Of a stretch of DNA of 51,372 nucleotides, positions 24,561 to 33,082 are shown piece by piece (the first letter of the stretch is position 1; every line of letters begins with the position of its first letter). The stretch covers positions 1 to 51,372 of the forward strand of contig CACWOL010000017.1 in NCBI GenBank assembly GCA_902762495.1. Direction: 5' to 3'. A model generated the notes under the pieces. That model ran no database searches and was not told the origin of the DNA. It saw nothing but the letters and a program-made list of their open reading frames with translations. The position numbers and the translations under genes are program-made. This stretch comes from an uncultured bacterium. GTDB taxonomy: Bacteria > Verrucomicrobiota > Lentisphaeria > Victivallales > UBA1829.

Positions 24561-25745
24561 ATGTTCGATCATTGGAAAATATCCAGACGCGACGCGGTCA
24601 TGGTGGTCGTTTTCCTCCTTGCCTGCGTCGCGCTTTGGTTTCTCGACATCCTCCACACGGCCCCGCCGCCGGAGGGCGTCAAGTGCAAGGCGCGCATCCT
24701 TTCCGTCGACAACAGCAACATCTTCAAGATCGGCCTGCTGCAGAAGGGCGAACAGCATGTCCGCCTGAGGGTCCTCTCCGGACCGTTCAAAGGGCGCGAG
24801 TTCAACGGTACGAACATCATCCGCGCAAACATGGAGCTCGACAAGGTGTTCGAGCCGGGCGACATCGCACTCGCGGCCATCCCGTTCGATGCCGACGAGA
24901 ATTTCACGGTCATCGCGCAGGACCACTACCGCATCGGTTACGCGCTTCTGCTCTTCGGCCTCTTCGCGCTGCTGCTGCTCGTCTTCGCGGGCATCACCGG
25001 GTTCAACGCCCTGCTCTCCTTCGTCTTCAGCTGCCTGGTCATCTGGAAGCTCGTGATCCCCCTCACGCTGAAAGGCGGAAACGTGCTTCTCATCACGTTC
25101 GCCGCAGTCACGCTCCTCAGCGCGGTCATCATCTTCCTGGTCGCGGGCATGACCCGGAAAGGCGTCACGGCATTCTTCGGCGCGATCCTCGGCGTACTCG
25201 CCAGCTGCCTTATGGCATACATCTTCACGAAGCTCTTCAAGATCAGCGGCGGCATGATGCCCTATTCCCAGACGCTGCTCTATTCCGGCTACGAATTCCT
25301 CAGCCTCCCCGACATCTACATCGGCGCGATCTTCCTCTCCAGTTCCGGGGCGGTCATGGACCTAGCCATGGACGTCTCCGCAGGCATGGTCGAAGTCCTC
25401 CAGAAACGCCCCGACATCCACCGCCGCGAGCTCATCGGCTCCGGCCTGAACATGGGCCGCAGCGTGGTCGGCACCATGACCACGACGCTCCTGCTTGCAT
25501 ATTCCGGCGGCTACCTCACGCTCATGATGACCTTCGCCGCGCAGGGAATCGGCCCGCTCGACTTCATCAACAATCCGTACGTCGCCTCCGAAGCGGTCAA
25601 GACGCTTGTCGGCAGTTTCGGGCTCGTCCTCGTCGCGCCGTTCACGGCGTTCGTCGGCGGATTCATCATCCCGTACAAGGCGAAAAAACAGGCTGAACCA
25701 GAAGAGAAGCCGGAAAACCAACAGGAAGAACAGACGGTTTCCTGA
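24561..25745 (+). CDS. YibE/F family integral membrane protein
   Basis: 394 residues of the YibE/F family. An N-terminal helix (about 10-30) is followed by an extracytoplasmic beta-rich part (about 38-120, with GPFKGREFNGTN). Seven or eight membrane helices come next. FLSSSGAVMDLAMDVSAGM and GSGLNMGRSVVGTMTTTLLLAY are the conserved segments. The family's substrate or function is not established. It is proposed to be a permease-like protein, which I do not assert. The charged C-terminal tail (Glu/Gln/Lys) is cytoplasmic. No ribosome site is clear. Position just after the phosphatase suggests co-transcription. Confidence 0.85.
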   Translation: MFDHWKISRRDAVMVVVFLLACVALWFLDILHTAPPPEGVKCKARILSVDNSNIFKIGLLQKGEQHVRLRVLSGPFKGREFNGTNIIRANMELDKVFEPGDIALAAIPFDADENFTVIAQDHYRIGYALLLFGLFALLLLVFAGITGFNALLSFVFSCLVIWKLVIPLTLKGGNVLLITFAAVTLLSAVIIFLVAGMTRKGVTAFFGAILGVLASCLMAYIFTKLFKISGGMMPYSQTLLYSGYEFLSLPDIYIGAIFLSSSGAVMDLAMDVSAGMVEVLQKRPDIHRRELIGSGLNMGRSVVGTMTTTLLLAYSGGYLTLMMTFAAQGIGPLDFINNPYVASEAVKTLVGSFGLVLVAPFTAFVGGFIIPYKAKKQAEPEEKPENQQEEQTVS

Positions 25746-25841
25746 TTGTCGTTTCCTTCGACCCTTTTTCCATTTTATTCCATTTTTCGCCACTTTTTCT
25801 TTAAAAAAAGCGGAAAACACGAAAAAAAATGCGTTTTCCGG

Positions 25842-25869
25842 TTGTTTTCCTCCAAAACGGCGCTATATT
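25842..25869 (+). promoter_or_regulatory. Promoter of cimA
   Basis: TTGTTT at 25842-25847, a 16-base spacer, TATATT at 25864-25869. The region just before it is strongly A/T-rich (25740-25840). Confidence 0.5.
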
Positions 25870-25895
25870 GTTTCCTTTACAAGGAAAAACACGCC

Positions 25896-27506
25896 ATGCC
25901 AGACCAGAACATCCTGATATACGATTCCACGCTTCGCGACGGCGCCCAGGGAGAACACGTCTCGTTCTCGAAGGACGACAAGTTGCGTATTGCCGCGAAA
26001 CTGGACGAGCTGGGCGTGGCATACATCGAAGGCGGCTGGCCCGGCTCCAATCCGCGCGATGCCGAATTCTTCCGCGACGCCGCCTCCTATACGTTCAAGT
26101 ATGCGAAACTCTGCGCGTTCGGCTGCACACGCCGCAAGGAACTGACCGCGGAAAATGATCCGCAGCTGTGTGCGCTGCTCGATTCCGGCGCGCCCGTCTG
26201 CACCATCGTCGGCAAGACGCCCGCCTCGCAGGTCCGCGAGATCCTGAACGTCTCCGAGGAAGAGAACCTGGACATGATCCGCGAATCCTGCCGGTTCCTC
26301 GCCGACGCCGGACGCGAGGTCATCTTCGACGCCGAACATTTCTTCGACGCCTGGCAGGAAGACCGCGCCTACGCCGAACGCGTATTGAAGGCGGCATGCG
26401 AGGGCGGTGCTTCCGCCGTCACCATCTGCGACACCAACGGCGGCCTGCTCCCCGTCGAAATCCTCGACATCACGAAAAAGGTCCGCGTGCTCCTGCCCGA
26501 AAACATCGTCCTCGGCATCCACTGCCACAACGACTCCGGCACGGCCGTCGCGAACTCCATCGTGGCAGTGCGGAGCGGAGCCCGCCTCGTGCAGGGCACG
26601 GTCAACGGCATCGGGGAGCGCTGCGGCAACGCCAACCTCTGCACCATCATCCCGAATTTCGAACTGAAGACCGATTTCCGCTGCCTTCCGCCCGGCCATC
26701 TGGCCATGCTGAAGGATGTCAGCGATTTCGTCTGCGAGAAGGCCAACATGCGCCCCGACGCGCATGCCCCGTACGTCGGCGAAAGCGCGTTCGCGCACAA
26801 GGCCGGACTCCACGTCGACGCCATCGCGAAAAACCCCGTCACGTTCGAGCACGTCCGCCCGGAATCCGTCGGCAACCGCCGCCGCATCCTCATCTCCGAA
26901 CTCTCCGGACGCCACTCGCTCACCATGAAAGCCGCCGAATTCGGCATCGACCTGCGGGATTCCCGCCTCGGCAACGCCGGACTTCAGGAACTCAAGAAAC
27001 GCGAACGCGCCGGATATGAATACGAAACCGCCGAAGCGTCGTTCGTCGTGCTGATGCACAAGGTCATGAACCTGTGGCCCTCCTACTTCACGCTCGAGGG
27101 CTTCCGCGTCATCATCGAGAAACGCGGCGAAGGCGACCGCGTGGTCTCCGAAGCCACCGTCAAGCTCAGCGTCGGAGGCGTCTCCCAGCTTACCGCCGCG
27201 GAAGGCGACGGCCCGGTCAACGCCCTCGACCTCGCGCTCCGCAAGGCGCTGGAACGTTTCTACCCCGCGCTCCGCGACGTCTCCCTCATCGACTTCAAAG
27301 TCCGCATCCTGGAAAATCTGAACGGCACCGCCGCTCAGACGCGCGTCCGCATCCAGAGCCACGACTCCACCAGCGTGTGGGACACCGTCGGCGTCAGCGA
27401 AAACATCATCGAAGCCTCCTGGATCGCCCTCGCCGATTCCGTGGAATACGCCCTCTTCAAGAAACACATCGCACCCTCAAACAGCCAGGAAGGAACGGAA
27501 CCATGA
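25896..27506 (+). CDS. cimA: (R)-citramalate synthase
   Basis: 536 residues. CimA condenses pyruvate and acetyl-CoA to (R)-citramalate, the threonine-independent entry into isoleucine synthesis. The TIM barrel begins with YDSTLRDGAQGEHVSFS, where Arg and Asp of LRDGAQ bind substrate and metal. Other features are EGGWPGSNP, VTICDTNGGLLP and the metal-binding HCHNDSG. The GWPGSNP variant and the length separate it from 2-isopropylmalate synthase. The LeuA-type regulatory dimerisation domain occupies about 400-525, so feedback control by isoleucine is plausible. The ATG at 25896 directly precedes the barrel; an upstream in-frame extension covers the promoter and is rejected. The stop overlaps the next start by 4 bases. 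Confidence 0.92.
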   Translation: MPDQNILIYDSTLRDGAQGEHVSFSKDDKLRIAAKLDELGVAYIEGGWPGSNPRDAEFFRDAASYTFKYAKLCAFGCTRRKELTAENDPQLCALLDSGAPVCTIVGKTPASQVREILNVSEEENLDMIRESCRFLADAGREVIFDAEHFFDAWQEDRAYAERVLKAACEGGASAVTICDTNGGLLPVEILDITKKVRVLLPENIVLGIHCHNDSGTAVANSIVAVRSGARLVQGTVNGIGERCGNANLCTIIPNFELKTDFRCLPPGHLAMLKDVSDFVCEKANMRPDAHAPYVGESAFAHKAGLHVDAIAKNPVTFEHVRPESVGNRRRILISELSGRHSLTMKAAEFGIDLRDSRLGNAGLQELKKRERAGYEYETAEASFVVLMHKVMNLWPSYFTLEGFRVIIEKRGEGDRVVSEATVKLSVGGVSQLTAAEGDGPVNALDLALRKALERFYPALRDVSLIDFKVRILENLNGTAAQTRVRIQSHDSTSVWDTVGVSENIIEASWIALADSVEYALFKKHIAPSNSQEGTEP

Positions 27507-27871
27507 CCCGGCGTTTTCTTTTGATTCTGTGCATCGTGCTCATCGGCACGTTCTATTTTGCGCCCCAGCCCAAGGCCGAGGCGTTCGACCCCGTCACGCT
27601 CGCCATTCTGACCCCGCTGGCCATCCAGGGCGCGAAGATCCTCGCCCCGTATGTGATCCGCGGCCTCAAGAACGTCGCCGTCGTCGGCCTGCGTTCCGCG
27701 AAGTATTTCATCAAGTTCTTCCTGGTCCCGGTCGGCCTCGTGGAGTGCATCATCATGCCGTGGCGCATATCGTCCGGGTTAAGTCACATGGGGCAAGGGT
27801 TCATAGGATTGTTCTGTTTCGTGGGCAACCTATGTCTCATACCACTTGCCATCTTTGGCGTCGGCGTTTAG
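27503..27871 (+). CDS. Small exported or membrane protein, unknown
   Basis: This 122-residue protein is not recognised. It begins with a signal-like helix (about 4-22, MTRRF basic end) and then AEAFDPVTLAI. Two or three further hydrophobic segments follow at about 30-50, 68-86 and 98-120, with the phrase AKYFIKFFLVPVGLVECIIMP. Gly and Ile are abundant. The start overlaps the cimA stop (ATGA) and AGGAACGG lies ahead, so translation is coupled to cimA. A role in cimA function is not implied by anything in the sequence. From about 27770 the base composition is less GC-rich than in the neighbours. Confidence 0.65.
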   Translation: MTRRFLLILCIVLIGTFYFAPQPKAEAFDPVTLAILTPLAIQGAKILAPYVIRGLKNVAVVGLRSAKYFIKFFLVPVGLVECIIMPWRISSGLSHMGQGFIGLFCFVGNLCLIPLAIFGVGV

Positions 27872-27888
27872 CGGGGACGTGCTGAACA

Positions 27889-28323
27889 ATGCCGACTGAA
27901 AAACGTCCGCCCGAAGGGACCGCCACAGGCCGCGCCCGCAAGAAGATGGATTCCGTCCTCCGCGAGTGGTACGGCGAAGGCAGTTCCGACGGCGAACTCA
28001 TGAAGTATCTGCCGTCCTCGCAGCCCGTCGGGGATGTCCTTCAGCGCGTCATGCGAAAAAAAATGCCGTACGGCATCGCTGATTTCCGTACGATCGCGGA
28101 CCGCTGGGCGGAAATCGCGGGCGCGGTCGCCTCGAAGCACACCACGCCGCTTTCCATCACCAACAAAACGCTCTTCATCGAGGTGGAACATCCCGCCTAT
28201 CTGGCGTCCGTCCGCACGAAAGCCGTGCAGGCCGCCATCCTCGCCCGCGTCGCCGAGCTGATCGGCGCGGACAAATGCACCGCTCTGACCTTCACCCCCA
28301 AGGGGCGCCGCCGCACCGTCTGA
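27889..28323 (+). CDS. DUF721 (DciA-like) protein
   Basis: 144 residues with a DUF721 domain at about 42-140. The characteristic parts are DFRTIADRWAEIAGAVASKHT and TLFIEVEHPAYLASVRTKA. DUF721 proteins include DciA, a loader or partner of the replicative helicase DnaB; RNA-related roles are also discussed. The basic N-terminal tail (about 1-40, RPPEGTATGRARKK) looks flexible. It lies 17 bases after the small membrane protein and 7 before birA, so the three are probably one transcript. Confidence 0.75.
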   Translation: MPTEKRPPEGTATGRARKKMDSVLREWYGEGSSDGELMKYLPSSQPVGDVLQRVMRKKMPYGIADFRTIADRWAEIAGAVASKHTTPLSITNKTLFIEVEHPAYLASVRTKAVQAAILARVAELIGADKCTALTFTPKGRRRTV

Positions 28324-28330
28324 CACTGCC

Positions 28331-29053
28331 ATGATCTTCTTCGACACCATCGACTCCACGACGACCTGGGCGGTCGCGCATTTCGCCGAACTCGCCGACC
28401 GCGAACTCGTCGTCGCCGCAACCCAGACTGCCGGACGCGGCCGCCTCGACCGCAAATGGATATCCCCGCGCGGCAACATCTACGCGAGTTTCGTCCAGAA
28501 AACCGTGAACAATCCTCTGCTCGGCGTCGCTGCCGGTTCGCTCGCGGTCCTCGACCTCGTGCGCGAACTCGCCCCCGCTCATAAATTCCACATCAAGTGG
28601 CCGAACGACATCTTCTGCGGCACGGCGAAGATTTCCGGCATCCTCTCCCAGTTCATCAGCCCGCGCAACGGCGCGCCCGGCGGCCTCGTGACCGGAATGG
28701 GCGTCAATCTGAACATGACGCGCGAACAGCTCGCGTCCGCCTCGCAGGAAGCCTCGTCCGTCCTCATCCTGACCGGTGCGCCGTGCGATTACGAGGCGGC
28801 GCTGCACAGATTCGAGGAGATTCTGCACGACCACGCCGCCGTACTCAAAAACGCCCCGGAAACACTGTTCGCACGCTGGAAGACCGAGAACGGGCTCCTC
28901 GGACGCCGCGTGGAATTCCTCGCCGGGGACGGATCCGTCCTCAACGGGCTTTTCCGAGACATCGCCGACGACGGATCGGTCATCCTCGATGCCGACGACG
29001 GCCGCACGCTCAAATTGAACTGCGGCGACGTGCGACTGCTGACCCGCGCTTGA
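28331..29053 (+). CDS. birA: Biotin-[acetyl-CoA-carboxylase] ligase
   Basis: 240 residues. BirA activates biotin as biotinyl-AMP and attaches it to the carboxyl carrier protein. GRGRLDRKW is the biotinyl-AMP loop, IKWPNDIF supplies the catalytic Lys, and a C-terminal SH3-like domain starts near EFLAGDGSVL. There is no N-terminal helix-turn-helix, so this is the catalytic-only class and not a repressor. FDTIDSTTTWA at the start is the usual substrate-site strand. Its last bases overlap the ruvA -35 box. Confidence 0.93.
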   Translation: MIFFDTIDSTTTWAVAHFAELADRELVVAATQTAGRGRLDRKWISPRGNIYASFVQKTVNNPLLGVAAGSLAVLDLVRELAPAHKFHIKWPNDIFCGTAKISGILSQFISPRNGAPGGLVTGMGVNLNMTREQLASASQEASSVLILTGAPCDYEAALHRFEEILHDHAAVLKNAPETLFARWKTENGLLGRRVEFLAGDGSVLNGLFRDIADDGSVILDADDGRTLKLNCGDVRLLTRA

Positions 29054-29077
29054 TTTTCGCGCGAACGCGTGTATAGT
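29050..29077 (+). promoter_or_regulatory. Promoter of ruvA
   Basis: TTGATT at 29050-29055 overlaps the birA stop codon. A 16-base spacer leads to TATAGT at 29072-29077. Confidence 0.6.
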
Positions 29078-29137
29078 ATCTGCAAAGAATCAAACATTTA
29101 ACCTCAATACGGAATCCGCTCCGAAGGACCTCCTCCC

Positions 29138-29752
29138 ATGATCGCTCAGCTCACAGGCAAAATCGTTTCCCTGAACTTCACCGAACTCATCCTCGACGTG
29201 AACGGCGTCGGATATTTCGTCTCCATCCCCATGAGCACCTACGACGTGCTGCTGAAAGCGGGCGAAGGCGGCACCGCCACTGTCCTGACCTGGCTTCAGG
29301 TCCGCGAGGATGCGCTCCAGCTCTACGGATTCGCGAAGAAGGAGGAGCTCGAGATATTCAAGCTCCTGCTCACGGTGAACGGCATCGGCGCGAAGACCGC
29401 GCTCGCCATTCTCAGCAGCATGAACATCCCCACGTTCTGCAGCGCCATCGTCAATGCCGACATCAAGGTCCTCAAGCACATCAGCGGCATCGGCCCCAGG
29501 TCCGCCGAGCGCATGATCGTCGAGCTCCGCGACAAGATCGTGAAGATGTTCCCCGAGCTCACGTTCTCCAGCCTTCCGCAGGACGTCCCGCAATCGCGCG
29601 AGATGGAGGACGCTCTCCTCGCGCTCGAACAGCTCGGATTCCAGCGTGCGAAAATTCAGAAGACCGTCGCGGACCTCGTCGCCGCCCTGCCCGAACAGGA
29701 ACGCTCCAGCGAAAACATCATCCGCAAGGCTCTCCGCAAGCTCAACAGCTGA
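29138..29752 (+). CDS. ruvA: Holliday junction branch migration protein RuvA
   Basis: 204 residues. RuvA binds the four-way junction and loads the RuvB motor. The N-terminal OB-fold contains VNGVGYFVSIPMSTYD and TWLQVREDALQLYGF. Two helix-hairpin-helix motifs follow (LLTVNGIGAKTALAIL and ISGIGPRSAERMIVEL). The C-terminal domain (about 150-204) should contact RuvB. AAGGA precedes the ATG. ruvB is not adjacent, and ruvC sits 13 kb away, so the ruv genes are dispersed. Confidence 0.95.
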   Translation: MIAQLTGKIVSLNFTELILDVNGVGYFVSIPMSTYDVLLKAGEGGTATVLTWLQVREDALQLYGFAKKEELEIFKLLLTVNGIGAKTALAILSSMNIPTFCSAIVNADIKVLKHISGIGPRSAERMIVELRDKIVKMFPELTFSSLPQDVPQSREMEDALLALEQLGFQRAKIQKTVADLVAALPEQERSSENIIRKALRKLNS

Positions 29753-29799
29753 GGAGGACAAGTCCTCCACTGCAGCAGTGCCCGGCTTCGCTCGGGCAC
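29753..29799 (+). repeat. Two hairpins between ruvA and its terminator
   Basis: Directly after the ruvA stop, GGAGGAC pairs with GTCCTCC (29753-29768). Then GTGCCCG pairs with CGGGCAC (29778-29799) around a CTTCG-like loop. Together with the next hairpin they make three in a row. They could protect the mRNA end. Confidence 0.55.
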
Positions 29800-29803
29800 A
29801 AAG

Positions 29804-29836
29804 AAAGCCGCCTCAAATTCGGGGCGGTCTTTTTTT
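29804..29836. terminator. Bidirectional terminator between ruvA and manA
   Basis: GCCGCC (29807-29812) pairs with GGCGG(T) (29823-29828). TCTTTTTTT follows on the plus strand and CTTTCTTT on the minus strand. It ends both ruvA and the convergent rfb/man operon. Confidence 0.8.
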
Positions 29837-29883
29837 CCTCAATCGCCAGGCATACAGCTTATGTGGCAGCAAACGGCCTTTTT

Positions 29884-30882
29884 TCAGCAGGAAATCCGCA
29901 GGAAGGATGTGCGGGCATGGAGCTGAATATCGCTTGCGCCCGCAGGGACGAACACACAGTCGCCCTTGAAGAACTGAAGCATGGAGTCGCGGCAGAACAT
30001 CGAGCCGCATCCGTCGAGGAACAGGAATATCTGGAACGATTCCGGGGTGACATGGAACGTCGCCAGTTCGCGGCGCTGTTCCGTATTCACCAGTACGCGT
30101 TCCACATGAAAGTATTGGCAGCGGCAGAGCAGTTCCGAAGCGGTCCCGCCCGAATACCGCAGCAGACGCATCGGCTGGCGCGGTTCCGGCATGGCTTCGA
30201 GATTCGCGACTGCAAGCCCTTTTTCGAGGTGAAGCGCACGTTTGTTTCCGTTACGGTCGACACGGTTGTAATCGTACAGACGGTAGGTAAGATTTGAACT
30301 CTGCTGTATCTCGGCGATCAGGCTGCCCGCGCCGATCGCGTGAACCGTGCCGGGCGGAATGAAAAAGAGGTCGTTTTTGCGGGCGGGCACGAACTGAAGG
30401 TATTTTTCCACAGTCCCGTCCTCAATCGCCTTCTGAAAGCGTTCCCGGCTGATCGTGTGGTGCAGGCCATAGGCGATCCGGGTGTCCGGTTCGGCGTCCA
30501 TCACGTACCACATCTCGGTCTTGCCGTTCTGCCCGTTTTCGTGCGTGTTTGCGAACTCGTCGGACGGATGCACCTGCACGGAAAGGTCGCGCTTGGCATC
30601 GATGAGCTTCACAAGCACGGGCAAATCCGTACCGCCGTGCGCGTGCTCCCCCAGATACTCCGGATGCGCCCGCAATATCTCATCCAGCGGCATCCCGATC
30701 CATTCCCCGCTTGCGGCAATGCTCACGCCGTCCGGGTGCGTGGAGCATTCCCATGTTTCGGCGACGACATCGGACGCGACATGCTTGGCGAAGTCATCAT
30801 TGAGGCGCGTGCCGCCCCAGAGGTAATCCTTCGACGCGGGATGCAGCAGAAATGGAACGGGCCGGGACAAATCGGACCTCAC
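29884..30882 (-). CDS. manA: Mannose-6-phosphate isomerase, class I
   Basis: 332 residues. It interconverts fructose-6-phosphate and mannose-6-phosphate, feeding GDP-mannose synthesis. The zinc-site and substrate motifs are VKLIDAKRDLSVQVHPSDE, KTEMWYV and FFIPPGTVHAIGAG, as in the Bacillus-type short class. EIQQSSNLTYRLYDYNR follows. No ATG is available near the family start. The GTG at 30882 overlaps the manC stop (GTGA) and gives MRSDLSRPVPFLLHPAS, as expected. It is last in the operon. Confidence 0.92.
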   Translation of the reverse strand: MRSDLSRPVPFLLHPASKDYLWGGTRLNDDFAKHVASDVVAETWECSTHPDGVSIAASGEWIGMPLDEILRAHPEYLGEHAHGGTDLPVLVKLIDAKRDLSVQVHPSDEFANTHENGQNGKTEMWYVMDAEPDTRIAYGLHHTISRERFQKAIEDGTVEKYLQFVPARKNDLFFIPPGTVHAIGAGSLIAEIQQSSNLTYRLYDYNRVDRNGNKRALHLEKGLAVANLEAMPEPRQPMRLLRYSGGTASELLCRCQYFHVERVLVNTEQRRELATFHVTPESFQIFLFLDGCGSMFCRDSMLQFFKGDCVFVPAGASDIQLHARTSFLRISC

Positions 30883-32198
30883 AGGGACGGCAGTTTGTAT
30901 TTTTTCTTGTCGAGCTTGGAAATCTCCTGCCCGACCTGGACTTCGATCAGCTTCAACGCGGTGTCTGCGAAGATCGTGTGGCGGCAGCCCGCCTCGATCG
31001 TGATCACATCCCCGGCGCGGACCTTCTGTTCCATCCCGTCGACGAGCGTGCGCCCCTCGCCGCTGATGACCGTCCAGATCTCGTCGCGTTTCTCGTGGCT
31101 GTGATAGTTCATGGCTTGGCCGGACTTCAGGTCGATCTTGATCGTGAGGCTGCCCTCTTCGACGTTCAGTATCTGGAACGTGCCCCACGATTTCTCGGCA
31201 AACATGATCTGGTTCTCGAACTTGTCGACGATGGTCTTGATGCGGGCCGAACGGTCCTTGTCCGACACCAGAATCCCCTCCGGTGAGGCGGCGATCACGA
31301 CGTCGCGAACGCCCATCGCCAGCACCGGCATGGACAGCTCGTTCAGGATATGCACGTTGGAGCACTGGTCGTCTATCACGGCGTTGCCGAGCGTGTTGCC
31401 GGGCATGACCTCCGTGAGCGTGTTCCAGGTGCCGATGTCGCGCCATTCACCGCTGAACCGCATCACCTGGATGTCCGGTTCCTTCTCGACCACGGCATAG
31501 TCGAAGCTGATCTTCGGCAGCGTGGTGTACTGCTGGAAGAGATCGTGATAGTCCGTGTAGGAGATCATCTCGTGCGCCTTTTTCAGCACGTATCCGATCC
31601 TGTAAGCGAAGACGCCGCCGTTCCACAGCGCGCCCTGCGCGATGTACTTTTCCGCCGTGTACATATCCGGCTTCTCCTTGAACTCGCTCACGCGGCTCAA
31701 ATCCGCTTTTTCCTGCGGGATGATGTAGCCGTATTTCTCGCTCGGATGAAGCGGCTGGATGCCCATCAGCGTCAGGTTCGCCTCGCCCTTCGACGCCTGT
31801 TCCCAGAGGCGCTTCAGAAACTCGAAGTAATCGTCGTTCACGTACGGGTCGACCGGGCAGACCACAACGGCTTCATCCTCGGAAACGCCCTGCACCGTGT
31901 GCAGGTATTCCGTCGCCAGCACGATCGCGGGGAACGTGTCGCGGCGGCACGGCTCGACGGAGATGCCGACGTCGTCGCCGAGCTGATTGACGAGCGCGGA
32001 CACCTGCGTTTTCGAGGTCGCGACCGTAACGGTCGAATCCGAATCCGCGGCCTTGATCTGACGGTACACGCGCTGCACCATGGATTCCGGCTGTCCGTCC
32101 GGCCCCAGGAAGAATTTAATGAACTGTTTCGACCGGACATCGTTGGAGAGCGGCCAGAGCCGTTTTCCCGATCCGCCTGAGAGAAGGATGATATTCAT
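30879..32198 (-). CDS. manC: Mannose-1-phosphate guanylyltransferase with C-terminal cupin
   Basis: 439 residues. ManC forms GDP-mannose from mannose-1-phosphate and GTP. The N-terminal nucleotidyltransferase starts with IILLSGGSGKRLWPLSN, and VVCPVDPYV contains the metal-binding Asp. The cupin domain occupies about 330-425 (MNYHSHEKRDEIW, ITIEAGCRHTIFA). In some relatives this domain has mannose-6-phosphate isomerase activity, which would duplicate the manA gene next door. The ATG at 32198 begins the fold; no good ribosome site is seen. It is 20 bases after rfbD. Confidence 0.93.
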   Translation of the reverse strand: MNIILLSGGSGKRLWPLSNDVRSKQFIKFFLGPDGQPESMVQRVYRQIKAADSDSTVTVATSKTQVSALVNQLGDDVGISVEPCRRDTFPAIVLATEYLHTVQGVSEDEAVVVCPVDPYVNDDYFEFLKRLWEQASKGEANLTLMGIQPLHPSEKYGYIIPQEKADLSRVSEFKEKPDMYTAEKYIAQGALWNGGVFAYRIGYVLKKAHEMISYTDYHDLFQQYTTLPKISFDYAVVEKEPDIQVMRFSGEWRDIGTWNTLTEVMPGNTLGNAVIDDQCSNVHILNELSMPVLAMGVRDVVIAASPEGILVSDKDRSARIKTIVDKFENQIMFAEKSWGTFQILNVEEGSLTIKIDLKSGQAMNYHSHEKRDEIWTVISGEGRTLVDGMEQKVRAGDVITIEAGCRHTIFADTALKLIEVQVGQEISKLDKKKYKLPSL

Positions 32199-32218
32199 GG
32201 GCAGGATTATGTTGAAAG

Positions 32219-33082
32219 TCAGTTGGAAGTTGAAACGGGAAACTCGTTCTTCATGAACTCGGCTAGGGCATCGCGCCAGTCGGGCATCGGGGGAAGTCCG
32301 GCGAGGCGGAGCATCATCTTGTCGAGTCGGGAGTTTTTCGGACGCGGCGCGGGCCGAGGGAATTCGTCTGTCGTGCACGGGGAAACCGCCTGCGTTTTTC
32401 CTGCGAGACGGAAGATTTCCTGCGCGAACTCAAACCACGTGGCCTCGCCTTCGCAGGTGAGGTGGAATGTGCCGACGAGACCAGGTTTCGCGAGGATGTT
32501 TCGGAGCTGTCGCGCCACGGCGGTCGTCGAGGTCGGATTGCCGTGCTGGTCGGCCACGACCTTCAGCATCGGGCGCGTGCCGTCCGCGAGCGACATCATC
32601 GCGTGGACGAAACTCGGTCCGCCGTGTCCGTAGAGCCACGAGATCCGGCAGATCACATGGTTCGGGCAATGCCTGCGAACCGCTTCCTCGCCCGCGAACT
32701 TGCTCTTGCCGTAAATCGTATTGCCGCCGGTCGCCCGGTCGAACTCGTTGTACGGGCGGTCGGAATCGCCGTCAAACACATAGTCCGTGGAAATGGCGAT
32801 CAGGCGCACGCCGTGCCGGTTGCAGGCGGCGGCGACGTTCGCCGTACCGAACGCGTTCAGCTTGTACGCGAATTCGATCTCGCTCTCGCACTTGTCGACC
32901 GCGGTCATGGCGGCGCAGTGGATCACGGCGTCGGGCTTATGCTGCGCAAGGAACGCATCGAACCCCGCGGTATCGGTGATGTCGGCCTCGGGCAGATCGG
33001 CGATCACGATTTCGCAGTCCTTGAACTCGTTCTGCAGCGTGCGGCCGAGCATGCCCTTCCCGCCGGTGATGAGGAGTTTCAT
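32219..33082 (-). CDS. rfbD: dTDP-4-dehydrorhamnose reductase
   Basis: 287 residues. RfbD (RmlD) makes the final reduction to dTDP-L-rhamnose. GGKGMLG (8-14) is the cofactor motif, then CAAMTAVDKCE, and STDYVFDGD with the catalytic Tyr-x-x-x-Lys region TIYGKSKFAGEE. SWLYGHGGPSFV is also diagnostic. The ATG at 33082 overlaps the rfbC stop by 4 bases. Gene order B-A-C-D places it last of the rhamnose set. Confidence 0.94.
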   Translation of the reverse strand: MKLLITGGKGMLGRTLQNEFKDCEIVIADLPEADITDTAGFDAFLAQHKPDAVIHCAAMTAVDKCESEIEFAYKLNAFGTANVAAACNRHGVRLIAISTDYVFDGDSDRPYNEFDRATGGNTIYGKSKFAGEEAVRRHCPNHVICRISWLYGHGGPSFVHAMMSLADGTRPMLKVVADQHGNPTSTTAVARQLRNILAKPGLVGTFHLTCEGEATWFEFAQEIFRLAGKTQAVSPCTTDEFPRPAPRPKNSRLDKMMLRLAGLPPMPDWRDALAEFMKNEFPVSTSN

